Shown here: positions 30,545-40,291 of the stretch, in pieces
Position numbering within the stretch: position 1 is the stretch's first letter
Layout of the letters: each line of letters opens with the position of its first letter
NCBI GenBank assembly: GCA_905182545.1
Contig: CAJJBY010000002.1
Span: forward strand, 157,050-221,049
DNA length: 64,000 bases
Origin: an uncultured Candidatus Puniceispirillum sp.
GTDB taxonomy: Bacteria; Pseudomonadota; Alphaproteobacteria; Puniceispirillales; Puniceispirillaceae
Direction: 5' to 3'
Program-made: the position numbers and the translations under genes
Notes under the pieces: model-generated
Databases searched by the model: none
What the model was told of the DNA's origin: nothing
Seen by the model: only the letters and a program-made list of their open reading frames with translations

Positions 30545-31209
30545 TAGCCAGCGCGAAGCCGTTTTACAAAATCGGTTAGGCCAATCTGCCTATCAAGGCG
30601 AAGCCGTTCAGCCTGCAAAATTGCCCGAACCTCTTTGACGGCCTGATTAAGATCAGCATTGACCAAGATATAATCATATTCGCGATAATGGCTGATTTCA
30701 TCCGAAGCTTTGGCCATTCGCGAAGCAACAACATCAGCACTATCTTGGGCGCGGCTTAACAACCGTTTTTCCAGATCGCGCGTCGACGGCGGCAGAATAA
30801 ATACTGACACCAGATCTTCGCGGCTTGCATCGGCAAGCTGCTGGGTGCCTTGCCAATCAATATCAAACAGCACATCGCGCCCCTCTCCAAGCGCAGTCAT
30901 CACCGGCGCTGCAGGCGTGCCATAATAATGATCAAATACCTTTGCATATTCCAGCATCTCGCGATTATTGATCATCAGATGAAAATCATCGGCAGTGACA
31001 AAATTATAATCCTTGCCCTCAACCTCGCCCGGACGCCGCTTTCGCGTTGTTGCCGAAACCGACAATTCCAGATCATTATCTTCGGCTAGAAGCCGCCGTG
31101 AAATTGAGGTCTTTCCCGCGCCAGATGGTGATGACAGGACAAGCATCAGCCCTCTTCGGCCGCCAAGACCATTTTGATGATCAGAGGCTGGTGATGCGTT
31201 TTTGGTCAT
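30541..31209 (-). CDS. gmk: Guanylate kinase
   Basis: Gmk phosphorylates GMP to GDP. The 222-residue protein has the P-loop LSSPSGAGKTSISRRLL near residue 25, followed by VSATTRKRRPGEVEGKDY, which contacts GMP, and ILPPSTRDLEKRLLSRAQD. ATGA overlap with the upstream mltG. Last gene of the fabD-to-gmk minus-strand run. Confidence 0.97.
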   Translation of the reverse strand: MTKNASPASDHQNGLGGRRGLMLVLSSPSGAGKTSISRRLLAEDNDLELSVSATTRKRRPGEVEGKDYNFVTADDFHLMINNREMLEYAKVFDHYYGTPAAPVMTALGEGRDVLFDIDWQGTQQLADASREDLVSVFILPPSTRDLEKRLLSRAQDSADVVASRMAKASDEISHYREYDYILVNADLNQAVKEVRAILQAERLRLDRQIGLTDFVKRLRAGY

Positions 31210-32213
31210 TGTGCCTTGTCCTTTTTAGCTGCCGCTTCAAATTTTCTGAATAATCTTACATTGCGGTTATGCACGTCCAGTGTTTTCGCAAATCGCAACC
31301 CACCTTTGCCATCAGATACAAAATAGAGATAATCACTATCGGCCGGATTTAACGCTGCCATGAGTGACACTTCGCCCGGATTACAGATTGGCGTTTTCGG
31401 CAAGCCTTTGATGATATATGTATTCCACGGTGTTTTTGTTTTCAAATGGGTTTTTGTAATCGGGATTGGCGATTGCGGGCTGGCAGCCGCCTCATACAGA
31501 ACCGTTGGATCAGATTGCAACCGCATGCCGCGTTTGAGCCGGTTCACCAATACCGCGGCCACAAGACGTCGGTCAGCATTAACCGATGCTTCTTTTTCGA
31601 TGATTGATGCCATGATCAGCGCGTCTTGCGGGGTTTTGTAAGGCAGATCCTTAGCCCGATCAATCCACGCTTCGGCAAGGGCAATTTGCTGGGTCTGCTG
31701 CATCCGGTCGATTAAATCATCACGCGGGGTGGCATAGGTGTAGAAATAGGTTTCAGGGCGCAAACTACCCTCATCTGGTATGGCTTCGATCGTGCCAGTC
31801 AAATGCGGTAAATCGGTGATAATCTGAACGATATCAGCGCTTCGCAAACCTTCGACAATGGTTACGCGGCGTTGATAGCTGAAGCCCTGATGAATAATTG
31901 ACATGATTTGACTAAGGCTGGATTTTGCTGGCAGCAGAAATTCACCAGCCTTCGGCAAAAACCGATTGCCAGCAAGCAACCGCGCCGCGTCATAGTCGTA
32001 AATTTGATGGATCACCCCAGCGCGATCCAATGCTGATCGCAGCACTTGATGCCCATCGCCAGGCTCAACAATCATCAAAACATCTTGTTGATGCGGCCCC
32101 GGGGCATGCAGCATTCGGTCATGCCAGAAATAAACACCAGCCGAAATGATACAGCCAAGCAGCACAATCATGATCGCCGACCGGGATAATATCCGGACGG
32201 CAGGCGAGGACAT
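31206..32213 (-). CDS. mltG: Endolytic transglycosylase MltG
   Basis: MltG cuts nascent glycan strands in peptidoglycan and helps set their length. The 335-residue protein has one N-terminal membrane anchor (SAIMIVLLGCIISAGVYFW), a LysM-like part (VTIVEGLRSADIVQIITD), and the catalytic glutamate region ASIIEKEASVNADRRLVAAV. ICNPGEVSLMAALNPADSDY is the family's late motif. It overlaps fabF by one base and gmk by four, so it is in the fatty-acid operon. Confidence 0.95.
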   Translation of the reverse strand: MSSPAVRILSRSAIMIVLLGCIISAGVYFWHDRMLHAPGPHQQDVLMIVEPGDGHQVLRSALDRAGVIHQIYDYDAARLLAGNRFLPKAGEFLLPAKSSLSQIMSIIHQGFSYQRRVTIVEGLRSADIVQIITDLPHLTGTIEAIPDEGSLRPETYFYTYATPRDDLIDRMQQTQQIALAEAWIDRAKDLPYKTPQDALIMASIIEKEASVNADRRLVAAVLVNRLKRGMRLQSDPTVLYEAAASPQSPIPITKTHLKTKTPWNTYIIKGLPKTPICNPGEVSLMAALNPADSDYLYFVSDGKGGLRFAKTLDVHNRNVRLFRKFEAAAKKDKAQ

Positions 32214-33475
32214 CAGGTAACCTCACCCATGATGAGCGATGCGTTCGTGCCGCCAAAGCCAAATGAATTTGACATCGCGTTACGCACTTTGCGATGACGC
32301 GACTTTAACGGCACAAGATCAAAATCAGCAACCTGATCTTCAGGATCATTCAAATTCAATGTTGGCGGTAAATCGCCAGTTTGCAATGTTTTGATTGCAT
32401 AAATGGCTTCAATCGCACCTGCCGCGCCCAACAGATGGCCGGTCGCGCTTTTTGTCGATGAAATCGACACATTTGCCGCCGCATCACCAAGAAGCCGTGC
32501 AACCGCTTTGGCTTCGATCAGATCACCAAGCGGCGTTGATGTGCCATGCGCATTCACATAATCAATATCACTTGGCGCAAGCCCGGCCCGCTTTAACGCC
32601 GCCTGCATGGCACGGAAACCGCCATCGCCATCTTCGGCCGGTGCGGTAATGTGATGCGCGTCACCCGACATGCCATAGCCCTTTATCTCGCCATAGATTT
32701 TTGCGCCGCGCGCCTTGGCATGTTCCAGTTCTTCAAGAACAACAATACCCGCGCCCTCTCCCATAACAAATCCATCGCGGCCCTTGTCCCACGGGCGTGA
32801 CGCCACTTCAGGCGTATCATTATAGCTTGTCGATAATGCGCGTGCAGCGGCAAATCCTGCCATGCCAATACGACAAACCGCCGCCTCGGCACCGCCAGCA
32901 ACCATAACATCAGCATCATCAAGCGCGACCATGCGCGCCGCATCACCAATGGCATGGGCGCCAGTGGAACAAGCCGTCACAACAGCATGATTCGGCCCGC
33001 GAAAGCCATAACGGATGGATACATGACCGGAAATAAGATTGATCAGCGCCGACGGAATGAAGAACGGGCTAATTCGCCTCGGCCCTTTTTCGTACATAAG
33101 TTGATCAGTTTTAACGATTGATTCGAGGCCACCAATGCCCGATCCAATCATAACGCCGGTACGGTTCTGTAATTCCCGATCTTGCGGCTTCCAGTCAGAA
33201 TCCTCAATGGCCTGACAGGCAGCAACAAGTCCAAGCTGGATAAAGCGATCTTGCTTACGTTGTTCGCGCGGGTCAATCCAATCATCAAGATTAAGACCAC
33301 CAAAAGCATCCGCCCCTGGCACTTGACCAGCAATCTGGCAAGAAATATCAGACACATCAAAACCTTCGATGCGCGAAATGCCACTTTTGCCTGCAATTAT
33401 CTGCGACCAATTATGGTCAACACCAGATCCAAGCGGAGTGACCATTCCCATTCCGGTAACTACAACACGGCGCAA
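32213..33475 (-). CDS. fabF: 3-oxoacyl-ACP synthase II
   Basis: FabF elongates acyl chains by Claisen condensation with malonyl-ACP. The 420-residue protein carries the Cys-His-His triad: the Cys in VVTACSTGAHAIGDA near residue 169, the first His in VNAHGTSTPLGD, and the second in SATGHLLGAAGAIEA. It follows acpP by 91 bp and overlaps mltG by one base. Confidence 0.97.
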   Translation of the reverse strand: MRRVVVTGMGMVTPLGSGVDHNWSQIIAGKSGISRIEGFDVSDISCQIAGQVPGADAFGGLNLDDWIDPREQRKQDRFIQLGLVAACQAIEDSDWKPQDRELQNRTGVMIGSGIGGLESIVKTDQLMYEKGPRRISPFFIPSALINLISGHVSIRYGFRGPNHAVVTACSTGAHAIGDAARMVALDDADVMVAGGAEAAVCRIGMAGFAAARALSTSYNDTPEVASRPWDKGRDGFVMGEGAGIVVLEELEHAKARGAKIYGEIKGYGMSGDAHHITAPAEDGDGGFRAMQAALKRAGLAPSDIDYVNAHGTSTPLGDLIEAKAVARLLGDAAANVSISSTKSATGHLLGAAGAIEAIYAIKTLQTGDLPPTLNLNDPEDQVADFDLVPLKSRHRKVRNAMSNSFGFGGTNASLIMGEVT

Positions 33476-33566
33476 GGCAAACCTCCAGGCAAATCAGGTG
33501 GAAATCGATGGCTGTGCATCACCCAACCGGCCATGCACAGCGCAAATTTTGGCGAACCGCTGAAAG

Positions 33567-33803
33567 TTAAGCAGCTGCTTCTTCGAGGAACGACACAGCG
33601 TCCTTCACAGTAAGGATACGCTCGGCAGCATCATCAGGAATTTCAACACCGAACTCTTCTTCGAATGCCATGACCAGCTCGACTGTATCAAGGCTATCCG
33701 CACCAAGATCGTCGATGAAGCTTGCGCCTTCAACAACCTTATCAGCGTCTACACCCAAATGTTCTACTACAATATTCTTAACACGATCTGCAATATCGCT
33801 CAT
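33567..33803 (-). CDS. acpP: Acyl carrier protein
   Basis: A 78-residue acidic carrier protein for fatty-acid intermediates. The phosphopantetheine serine is in [20 protein letters not shown] near residue 37. The frame is open to 33,872, but ATG 33,803 ([12 protein letters not shown]) gives the standard length. It lies between fabG and fabF with clear gaps on both sides, so it may have its own promoter in the 130-bp gap upstream. Confidence 0.97.
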   Translation of the reverse strand: MSDIADRVKNIVVEHLGVDADKVVEGASFIDDLGADSLDTVELVMAFEEEFGVEIPDDAAERILTVKDAVSFLEEAAA

Positions 33804-33933
33804 TGTTGCCCCCTCTGAGAAGCTTAGATTTTGACCGGAGGACCGGCCGGAGAATTCAAAAGTTGGCGGCAATTAACATAGTTTTTTATCTTATACCAGC
33901 CCCGTTTGTCACTATAACGCGCTCCAACGGCAT

Positions 33934-34674
33934 TTAAAGCATCGCCATACCGCCATTCACATGCATTGTCATTCCAGTAACATAGGCGGCCTCATCACTT
34001 GCGAGAAACACCACCGAGGCGGCGATTTCCGCAGGCTTACCAAGCCGTCCAGCCGGAACACGCGTCAATAAATTTGCCTTTTGCCCTTCATCCAAAACAC
34101 CCGTCATCGGTGTTTCGATAAAGCCCGGCGCTACAACATTTACGGTAATGCCGCGACTGGCCACTTCGGCGGCCAAAGATTTGCTAAAGCCAATCATGCC
34201 AGCCTTTGACGCTGCATAATTTGCCTGCCCCGGATTGCCAGTCACCCCGACAACCGATGAAATCGAGATAATCCGGCCTGAACGCGCCTTCATCATGCTT
34301 CGCATTGCCGCGCGGCATAAGATCATGCTTGCCGTCATATTGACCTCTAGAACATCATCCCAATCTTCATCTTTCATCCGCATCAATAATCCATCGCGGG
34401 TAATGCCTGCATTATTCACCAGAATCGCAATCGGCCCACCAGCCGCCGTGCTAGCCGCATCAATCAATCCTGCCACCGCGTCACGATCGGCAAGGTTGGC
34501 GGTCACCACAAAGGCACGGTCGCCAAGCTTGGCCTTCAAGGACTCCAGCTTTTCAGCGCGTGTGCCATGAAGCACAACCTTTGCGCCCTGTGTATGCAAT
34601 GCCTTGGCAATTTCGGCACCAATGCCGCCACTAGCACCCGTAACAAGAGCGATTTTGTCCTGAAGATTAAACAT
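33934..34674 (-). CDS. fabG: 3-oxoacyl-ACP reductase
   Basis: FabG reduces the 3-keto group using NADPH. A 246-residue short-chain dehydrogenase with ALVTGASGGIGAEIA, NNAGITRDGLLMRMKDEDW, the Ser in ISISSVVG, and YAASKAGMIGFSKSLA holding Tyr and Lys. The ending VTGMTMHVNGGMAML is typical. It follows fabD by about 60 bp. Confidence 0.97.
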   Translation of the reverse strand: MFNLQDKIALVTGASGGIGAEIAKALHTQGAKVVLHGTRAEKLESLKAKLGDRAFVVTANLADRDAVAGLIDAASTAAGGPIAILVNNAGITRDGLLMRMKDEDWDDVLEVNMTASMILCRAAMRSMMKARSGRIISISSVVGVTGNPGQANYAASKAGMIGFSKSLAAEVASRGITVNVVAPGFIETPMTGVLDEGQKANLLTRVPAGRLGKPAEIAASVVFLASDEAAYVTGMTMHVNGGMAML

Positions 34675-34733
34675 GTAAACACCTTTTTGGAAATCACGGC
34701 TTGGCCGAGTTTGAGACTTTATCAGTAGTTAGA

Positions 34734-35684
34734 CTACATCTCAGCCAAGACGCTGTCCAGATCATCCGGCCCGTCCATATTGACAACCGCATCAGACTCG
34801 ATGCTGCGTTTGACCAAACCGGACAGAACTTTACCTGTACCAAGCTCGATAAATTTCATTGCACCAGCGGCGCTCATTGCGAGCAGTGACTCGCGCCACC
34901 GAACCCGCGCCGTGACCTGTGTGACAAGATTTGCCTGCAAATGGTCGGCGCGCGTCTCGGCAGCGGCCGACACATTGCAATAGAGTGGCATAAGCGCATC
35001 CAACAAATTCGTATCTGCCAATAATTTTGCCATCACATCGGCGGCAGGCGCCATCAAATCACAATGAAACGGCGCTGAAACGGGCAGTTTGATTGCCCGC
35101 CGCAATCCGGCTGCCTTGGCAAATTCAATTGCTGCATCAACCGCACCAGCATCGCCACTAATGACGATTTGACCGGGGGCATTGTCATTGGCGATCTGGA
35201 CAAGGCCTGATGATTTCGCATCGGCAAGAATGGCATTGATCTGGTCTTCATCTCCGCCAAGAATTGCCGCCATGGCGCCTTCGCCAACCGGAACCGCCGA
35301 TTGCATTGAATCACCACGCTGGCGAAGCAACCGCGCCGCATCGCTTATTGACAGGCTGCCCGATGCAGCAAGAGCGGCATATTCGCCAAGCGAGTGGCCT
35401 GCTGTCATACCGCCGCGACTGGTCAGCGGCGCACCAAGCTCGGCTTCAAGAACCCGAACCGCCGCCATTGATGTTGCAAACAAGGCTGGCTGAGCATTTC
35501 GTGTCATGCGAATGGCATCATCCGGCCCATCCTGCATGATGGCGAACAGATTTTCGCCAAGCGCGTCATTGATCTCTTCAAAAACCTGTTTGGCCGCCGC
35601 ATGTGACGCTGCCAAAGCGCCGCCCATACCAACCGCCTGCGATCCCTGCCCGGGAAACAAAAATGCAATCGAACTATTCGTCAT
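34734..35684 (-). CDS. fabD: Malonyl-CoA--ACP transacylase
   Basis: FabD loads malonate onto ACP. The 316-residue protein starts MTNSSIAFLFPGQGSQAVGM, with the active Ser in MTAGHSLGEYAALAA near residue 100 and His in SAPFHCDLM. The frame is open upstream to 35,882, but ATG 35,684 is the family start. First gene of the fabD-fabG-acpP-fabF-mltG-gmk run; divergent from rpsF. Confidence 0.96.
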   Translation of the reverse strand: MTNSSIAFLFPGQGSQAVGMGGALAASHAAAKQVFEEINDALGENLFAIMQDGPDDAIRMTRNAQPALFATSMAAVRVLEAELGAPLTSRGGMTAGHSLGEYAALAASGSLSISDAARLLRQRGDSMQSAVPVGEGAMAAILGGDEDQINAILADAKSSGLVQIANDNAPGQIVISGDAGAVDAAIEFAKAAGLRRAIKLPVSAPFHCDLMAPAADVMAKLLADTNLLDALMPLYCNVSAAAETRADHLQANLVTQVTARVRWRESLLAMSAAGAMKFIELGTGKVLSGLVKRSIESDAVVNMDGPDDLDSVLAEM

Positions 35685-36023
35685 ATATTTCACCCACTTG
35701 CTGACCAAAGCCAGCACGAATATGAAGTTAAACCAGGACGGTGACGCGCGGCATATGCCAGACCCTATGCCAGATGGCTCTGCAAAGGCAACTATTTGCC
35801 GCCTTGCATGACGGGCAAAAGGCCAAGGGAGGTTATCTGGCAGGTTTGGCGGGGCTATTAATTCTGCCAAACAGGCTTGCACTTACGAGGAAAAAGTGTA
35901 TGTTGCGCTCGTACTTGGGGCTTTGCTGCCGTGAGTGCGAACACATCATTGACTTTATCCTTGCCGGGGAACCGGTTAGTTGGTGCCGCTGGTGGCAGCA
36001 ACGATAAGCCAGAAGGAGTTATC
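35685..36023. other. Divergent intergenic region between fabD and rpsF
   Basis: About 340 bp with no supported gene. It must contain promoters for the fatty-acid operon on the minus strand and the ribosomal operon on the plus strand. One plus-strand promoter candidate is listed separately. Frames extending fabD and rpsF upstream through here have no family match. Confidence 0.6.
35877..35904 (+). promoter_or_regulatory. Candidate promoter of rpsF-rpsR-rplI
   Basis: TTGCAC and TATGTT are separated by 16 bp and lie about 120 bp before the rpsF start. Spacing and boxes resemble a housekeeping sigma promoter. Seen by eye only, without transcript data. Confidence 0.4.
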
Positions 36024-36452
36024 ATGCGCTTGTATGAAAGCGTGCTTATTGTACGTCAGGATATTACTGCAGCCCAGGTGGAAACCATGGCTGATGAATT
36101 CGCCGAGATAATTACATCTGCCGGCGGATCAATCAAAAAACGTGAATATTGGGGCCTTCGCGCTCTTGCCTACCGGATAAAAAAGAACCGGAAGGGCCAT
36201 TATGTCATGTTCAATCTTGAAACCGGACCAGAAGCGCTAAAGGAATATGAGCGTATCATGGGTCTGAACGAAGATGTTCTTCGCTTTCTGAACATCCGGA
36301 TTGAAGAGGTCGAAGAAGGCCCATCAATCATGATGCAGGTAAAGACCGAGCGGCCAACACGTGGTGGTCGTGACGACCGTGATAGCGGCGACCGGAATCC
36401 AGGCAAAGCTGAAAGCAATGACAGCGCCGCTGACGAAAAAAGTGAGGACTAA
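36024..36452 (+). CDS. rpsF: 30S ribosomal protein S6
   Basis: S6 binds S18 on the 30S platform. The 142-residue protein starts MRLYESVLIVRQDITAAQVE and contains the REYWGLRALAYRIKKNRKGH motif. It ends in an acidic, low-complexity tail (RDDRDSGDRNPGKAESND), longer than in E. coli and usual in Alphaproteobacteria. An AAGGAG ribosome-binding site lies 7 bp before the ATG and decides the start over upstream open-frame positions. First gene of rpsF-rpsR-rplI. Confidence 0.96.
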   Translation: MRLYESVLIVRQDITAAQVETMADEFAEIITSAGGSIKKREYWGLRALAYRIKKNRKGHYVMFNLETGPEALKEYERIMGLNEDVLRFLNIRIEEVEEGPSIMMQVKTERPTRGGRDDRDSGDRNPGKAESNDSAADEKSED

Positions 36453-36455
36453 GCA

Positions 36456-36710
36456 ATGACTCAGTTGGAAATCAAACGCGAAGCTGTACGCAAGCCATTT
36501 AACCGCCGCCGCAAGGCATGTCCGTTTTCTGGCTCAAATGCTCCAAAGATCGATTACAAAGATACAAAGCTTCTTGTCCGCTACACATCTGAGCGCGGGA
36601 AAATCGTTCCGTCACGCATCTCTGCTGTTTCTGCAAAAAAACAGCGTGAACTTGCCACTGCCATCAAGCGGTCGCGCTTTCTGGCTCTGATGCCTTATGT
36701 GACAGCATAA
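36456..36710 (+). CDS. rpsR: 30S ribosomal protein S18
   Basis: An 84-residue basic ribosomal protein. [10 protein letters not shown] near residue 18 and [20 protein letters not shown] with [20 protein letters not shown] are the family core. It starts 3 bp after the rpsF stop and partners S6 in the platform. Confidence 0.97.
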   Translation: MTQLEIKREAVRKPFNRRRKACPFSGSNAPKIDYKDTKLLVRYTSERGKIVPSRISAVSAKKQRELATAIKRSRFLALMPYVTA

Positions 36711-36738
36711 GAATCGTCAGAATTAAGGAGACATCAAA

Positions 36739-37354
36739 ATGCAAATCATTCTTCTTGAGCGCATCGAAAAACTGGGTCAGATGGGCGATCTCGTCAATGT
36801 GAAGACCGGTTATGCGCGCAACTTCCTCATCCCGCAGGGCAAAGCTCTTCGGGCAACCAAAGCAAATACTGAGCGCTTTGAAGCCGAACGTGCCCAGCGT
36901 GAAGCCAACAATCTTGAGCTTCGTAAAGATGCCGAGACCGAAGCTGGCAAAATGAAGGGCCTTGCTGTCAACATGGTGCGCGCTGCCTCAGAAATGGGTC
37001 AGCTGTTTGGTTCAGTCACATCACGCGACATTGCTGATGCGGTTACCGAGGCTGGTTTCACCATCGACCGCAATCAGGTGATCATGGATCGGTCAATCAA
37101 GGCCTTGGGTCTTACCGAGGCACGGGTCCGGCTTCATCCTGAAGTTGTTGTTACGATTATCGTGAACATCGCCCGCTCGCTTGCCGAAGCTGAAACTCAG
37201 CTTAAAACAGGCATTGCAGTCACTGGCGAGATCACTGATGACGAGCCAAGGCGGTTGAAGCTGAAGCCGTTGAAGTTGAGACCCTGAAGCTGAAACCGGT
37301 GAAGTTGAGGCTGCTGAAGCCGAAGCTGGCGAAGGCGACGATAGCGCAAACTAG
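36739..37354 (+). CDS. rplI: 50S ribosomal protein L9 with acidic tail (two frame breaks in the assembled sequence)
   Basis: L9 bridges domains of the 50S subunit. The N-terminal MQIILLERIEKLGQMGDLVN and GYARNFLIPQGKALRAT are standard, and the C-terminal domain extends to ITGEIT-like sequence near residue 170. The literal frame then ends at 37,287 with an odd basic run. Restoring one base at about 37,247 and one in CCC at 37,282-37,284 instead gives a Glu/Ala-rich acidic tail ending EAGEGDDSAN, with a stop at 37,352. The total becomes 205 residues, an exact codon count. Acidic L9 tails occur in Alphaproteobacteria. An AAGGAG site precedes the ATG. Confidence 0.9.
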
Positions 37355-37391
37355 TCAGGTCAAAAATCATCTGGTCAAAACAGATCAAATC

Positions 37392-37421
37392 AAAACCGGA
37401 GCCTTGTCTCCGGTTTTTTTT
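37392..37421 (+). terminator. Rho-independent terminator after rplI
   Basis: The hairpin AAAACCGGAG-CCTTGT-CTCCGGTTTT is followed by a run of T on the plus strand. It lies about 40 bp after the restored rplI stop and closes the ribosomal operon before dnaB. Confidence 0.9.
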
Positions 37422-37458
37422 GACTTATCCCCAACATCCCCACAGTTAACATAGACGT

Positions 37459-38985
37459 ATGTACAAATTCGGACTGCTATCAAAAACTATGGCTGATGAA
37501 AATTCTAACATAAAAACCTTTCCCGGATCCGGCAGCACACCGCCGTCACGCACGATGCCCAATAATTTGCAGGCCGAGCAAAATCTGCTTGGCGCGATTC
37601 TGCTGGATAATAGTGTTCTTGAACGGATTGATGACCGGCTGCTTGCCGACCATTTCTATGATCCGTTTCATGGGCGCATTTTCTCGACAATGCAGCGGCT
37701 TGTCGAACGCGGGCAATTGGCCAATCCGGTAACATTGAAAAGCTTTTTCACCGATAGTGAAGATTTTCAAAGCGATGGCGCCGAATCTTATTTATCAGAA
37801 CTTGCCGATGGCGTTATCAGCATCACGCAAGCACCCGATTACGCCAAAATCATTCATGAAGCGCATGTCCGCCGCCAGCTTATTCTGATTGGCGATGAAG
37901 TGATTCTGGATGCCAGCCATCCCGAAGTTGACGTTCCGGCGCATCAACAGATTGAAACCGCCGAATCAAAATTATTCCGGCTTGCCGATACTGACAGTAC
38001 CAGCGTTGGCCTTCGCGGTTTTGATTCGGTTATCAGCGGCAGTATCACGCAGGCCGATCTTGCCCGCAAAAGTGACGGGCATCTGTCCGGCACAAGCACC
38101 GGCCTGACCGATCTTAATAACCTTCTTGGTGGTTTGCACAAATCCGATCTGATCATTCTGGCCGGACGTCCAGGCATGGGTAAAACCGCGCTTGCGACCA
38201 ATATTGCCTTTCACGCGGCGGTCACAACGCGAACCGGTGAAACCGCGGTTCCAGTTGCTTTTTTCTCGCTTGAAATGGCGGCCGAACAGCTTGGAACGCG
38301 TATTTTGTCAGAACGGGCGCAGGTTGACTCCGAGCAAATCCGGCGTGGCAAGCTGAATAGTACTGAATTTGATCAGCTAGTTAGCGCCAGCAACGCCATT
38401 TCCAGCGCCCCGTTCTTTATTGATGATACGCCATCACTTTCGGTCTCGCAGCTTGCCAGCCGCGCGCGCCGGTTAAAACGAACCTCTGGCCTTGGGCTTA
38501 TCATCGTCGATTATCTTCAGCTATTGACCCCGCAGCTTGGCGTCAAATCTGAAAACCGCGTTCAGGAAATTTCCAACATCAGCCGTACCCTAAAAGCCAT
38601 TGCCAAGGATTTGAACGTGCCTGTTGTGGCGCTGTCGCAATTGTCGCGCGCTGTTGAAATGCGCGAAGACAAACGGCCAAACCTTGCCGATTTGCGCGAA
38701 TCAGGATCAATCGAGCAGGATGCCGATGTGGTTATGTTTGTGTATCGTGAAGAATATTATCTGAACAAACGCGAACCTGAACGCAAAATGGAAGAATCCG
38801 AAGACACCTTTAATTTGCGGCATGATGATTGGCTGCGGAAAATGCAGAATTCTGAAAACAAGGCCGAAGTGATTGTCGCCAAACAGCGTCATGGCCCAAC
38901 AGGATCGGTTCAGGTGCATTTTGAAAAGCGCTTTACCCATTTTACTGACTTGACCGAAAGCACCCATCTTCCCGAGGGGTTCTAG
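37459..38985 (+). CDS. dnaB: Replicative DNA helicase DnaB
   Basis: DnaB is the hexameric helicase that unwinds DNA at the fork. The 508-residue protein has the N-terminal domain (PNNLQAEQNLLGAILLDN) and the RecA-like domain with Walker A AGRPGMGKTALATNIAF near residue 235, VAFFSLEMAAEQLGTRIL, Walker B LIIVDYLQLL and the late EQDADVVMFVYREEYY. ATG 37,489 (MADENSNIKTF) is an alternative start; neither has a clear ribosome-binding site. It follows rplI after a terminator and precedes alr by 6 bp. Confidence 0.96.
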   Translation: MYKFGLLSKTMADENSNIKTFPGSGSTPPSRTMPNNLQAEQNLLGAILLDNSVLERIDDRLLADHFYDPFHGRIFSTMQRLVERGQLANPVTLKSFFTDSEDFQSDGAESYLSELADGVISITQAPDYAKIIHEAHVRRQLILIGDEVILDASHPEVDVPAHQQIETAESKLFRLADTDSTSVGLRGFDSVISGSITQADLARKSDGHLSGTSTGLTDLNNLLGGLHKSDLIILAGRPGMGKTALATNIAFHAAVTTRTGETAVPVAFFSLEMAAEQLGTRILSERAQVDSEQIRRGKLNSTEFDQLVSASNAISSAPFFIDDTPSLSVSQLASRARRLKRTSGLGLIIVDYLQLLTPQLGVKSENRVQEISNISRTLKAIAKDLNVPVVALSQLSRAVEMREDKRPNLADLRESGSIEQDADVVMFVYREEYYLNKREPERKMEESEDTFNLRHDDWLRKMQNSENKAEVIVAKQRHGPTGSVQVHFEKRFTHFTDLTESTHLPEGF

Positions 38986-38991
38986 GCCATT

Positions 38992-40113
38992 ATGACCAAA
39001 CGCCAATCCGGATATGCTGATAGCACAATCACCGTCAATCTTGACGCCATTGTCGCCAATTGGCGGTTTCTCGACAGCCTATCGGCACCATCAACAAAGA
39101 CCGCCGCAATGGTCAAGGCAAATGGCTATGGGCTTGACAGCGGCGCTGTTGCAACGGCTTTGGCGGCGGCGGGATGCGCGCTTTTCTTTGTGGCAAGCCT
39201 TGGCGAAGCCATTGAATTAAGGCAGCATTTCAACAAGGTTGGTATAAATGATATGCCCATCATGGTTCTTCATGGCGCACAAATGGGCCAAGAAGATGCG
39301 CTGGCGGCAAATCAATTAGTGCCGGTTCTCAATGATCTTGAACAGATAAGCCGCTGGCGACTTTTTGCTAATAAAACCGGCATGACATTGCCAGCCTTGC
39401 TGCATTTCGACACGGGCATGACGCGGCTTGGGCTTGATGGTGATCAGGCCGATTGGTTGATTCAGAATCGCGGCGCGCTTGATGGGCTGGACATTGCTTA
39501 TGTGATGAGCCATCTGGTATCGGGCGAGGTTGCTGATGATCCGGTAAATGCGCGGCAATTGGCCAGTTTCAATGAATTGCGAAGCTGGTTTGCCGGTGTT
39601 CCTGCCAGCCTTGCCAATAGTGCTGGTTGTTTGTTGGGCAAGGATTACCATTTCCAAATGACCCGTCCGGGAATCGCGCTTTATGGCGTTCATCCGCTTG
39701 AAACCAGAACCCCCGACCTTCAACCCGTGTTTGATTGGCAGGCGCGAATCCTGCAAATCCGTCAGGCCGCCGCTGGCGATCGGGTTGGATATGGCGGCAC
39801 CTTTGAGCTGCAACGGCAATCGCGCATTGCAACCATCGGCGTTGGCTATGCTGATGGCTATCGCCGCCAGCTTGGTGGCAAAGCAACCGTTTCAATTGGC
39901 GGTCAAACCGCGCCGGTCATTGGCCGCATTTCGATGGACAGCATCACCGTCGATGTCACCGATCTTGACCAAAGCAGCCTTCGCGCTGATCAGGCTGCCT
40001 TAATTCATGATGCCTATCCGATTGAGGCAATGGCCGCTGATCTTGGCACGATTTCCTATGAAATCATGACCACATTGGGGCAACGCGCCGACTGGCATTA
40101 TCACGGCGGTTAA
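38992..40113 (+). CDS. alr: Alanine racemase
   Basis: A PLP enzyme making D-alanine for peptidoglycan. The 373-residue protein shows the PLP lysine in AAMVKANGYGLDSGAVA near residue 40 and the second catalytic tyrosine in DRVGYGGTFELQ. IGVGYADGYRRQLGGKATV and VIGRISMDSITVDVTDL are family motifs. It begins 6 bp after the dnaB stop, probably co-transcribed. Confidence 0.96.
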   Translation: MTKRQSGYADSTITVNLDAIVANWRFLDSLSAPSTKTAAMVKANGYGLDSGAVATALAAAGCALFFVASLGEAIELRQHFNKVGINDMPIMVLHGAQMGQEDALAANQLVPVLNDLEQISRWRLFANKTGMTLPALLHFDTGMTRLGLDGDQADWLIQNRGALDGLDIAYVMSHLVSGEVADDPVNARQLASFNELRSWFAGVPASLANSAGCLLGKDYHFQMTRPGIALYGVHPLETRTPDLQPVFDWQARILQIRQAAAGDRVGYGGTFELQRQSRIATIGVGYADGYRRQLGGKATVSIGGQTAPVIGRISMDSITVDVTDLDQSSLRADQAALIHDAYPIEAMAADLGTISYEIMTTLGQRADWHYHGG

Positions 40114-40291
40114 TTGTAATTCAGGCAAAAGCCTCCTGCGCTCTTGCCACAGTCATTGCGATATCACCGCTTTGCGCCCCATTTTGTATCAATTTTCTGA
40201 AAGTGAGCCAATTTCCTATAGCCAAAAAAGGCAAATATCGGCATAACAAAAGCGGTCTTTTCTTCAGTTGTCGGGGACGGTTTTCAGACAT

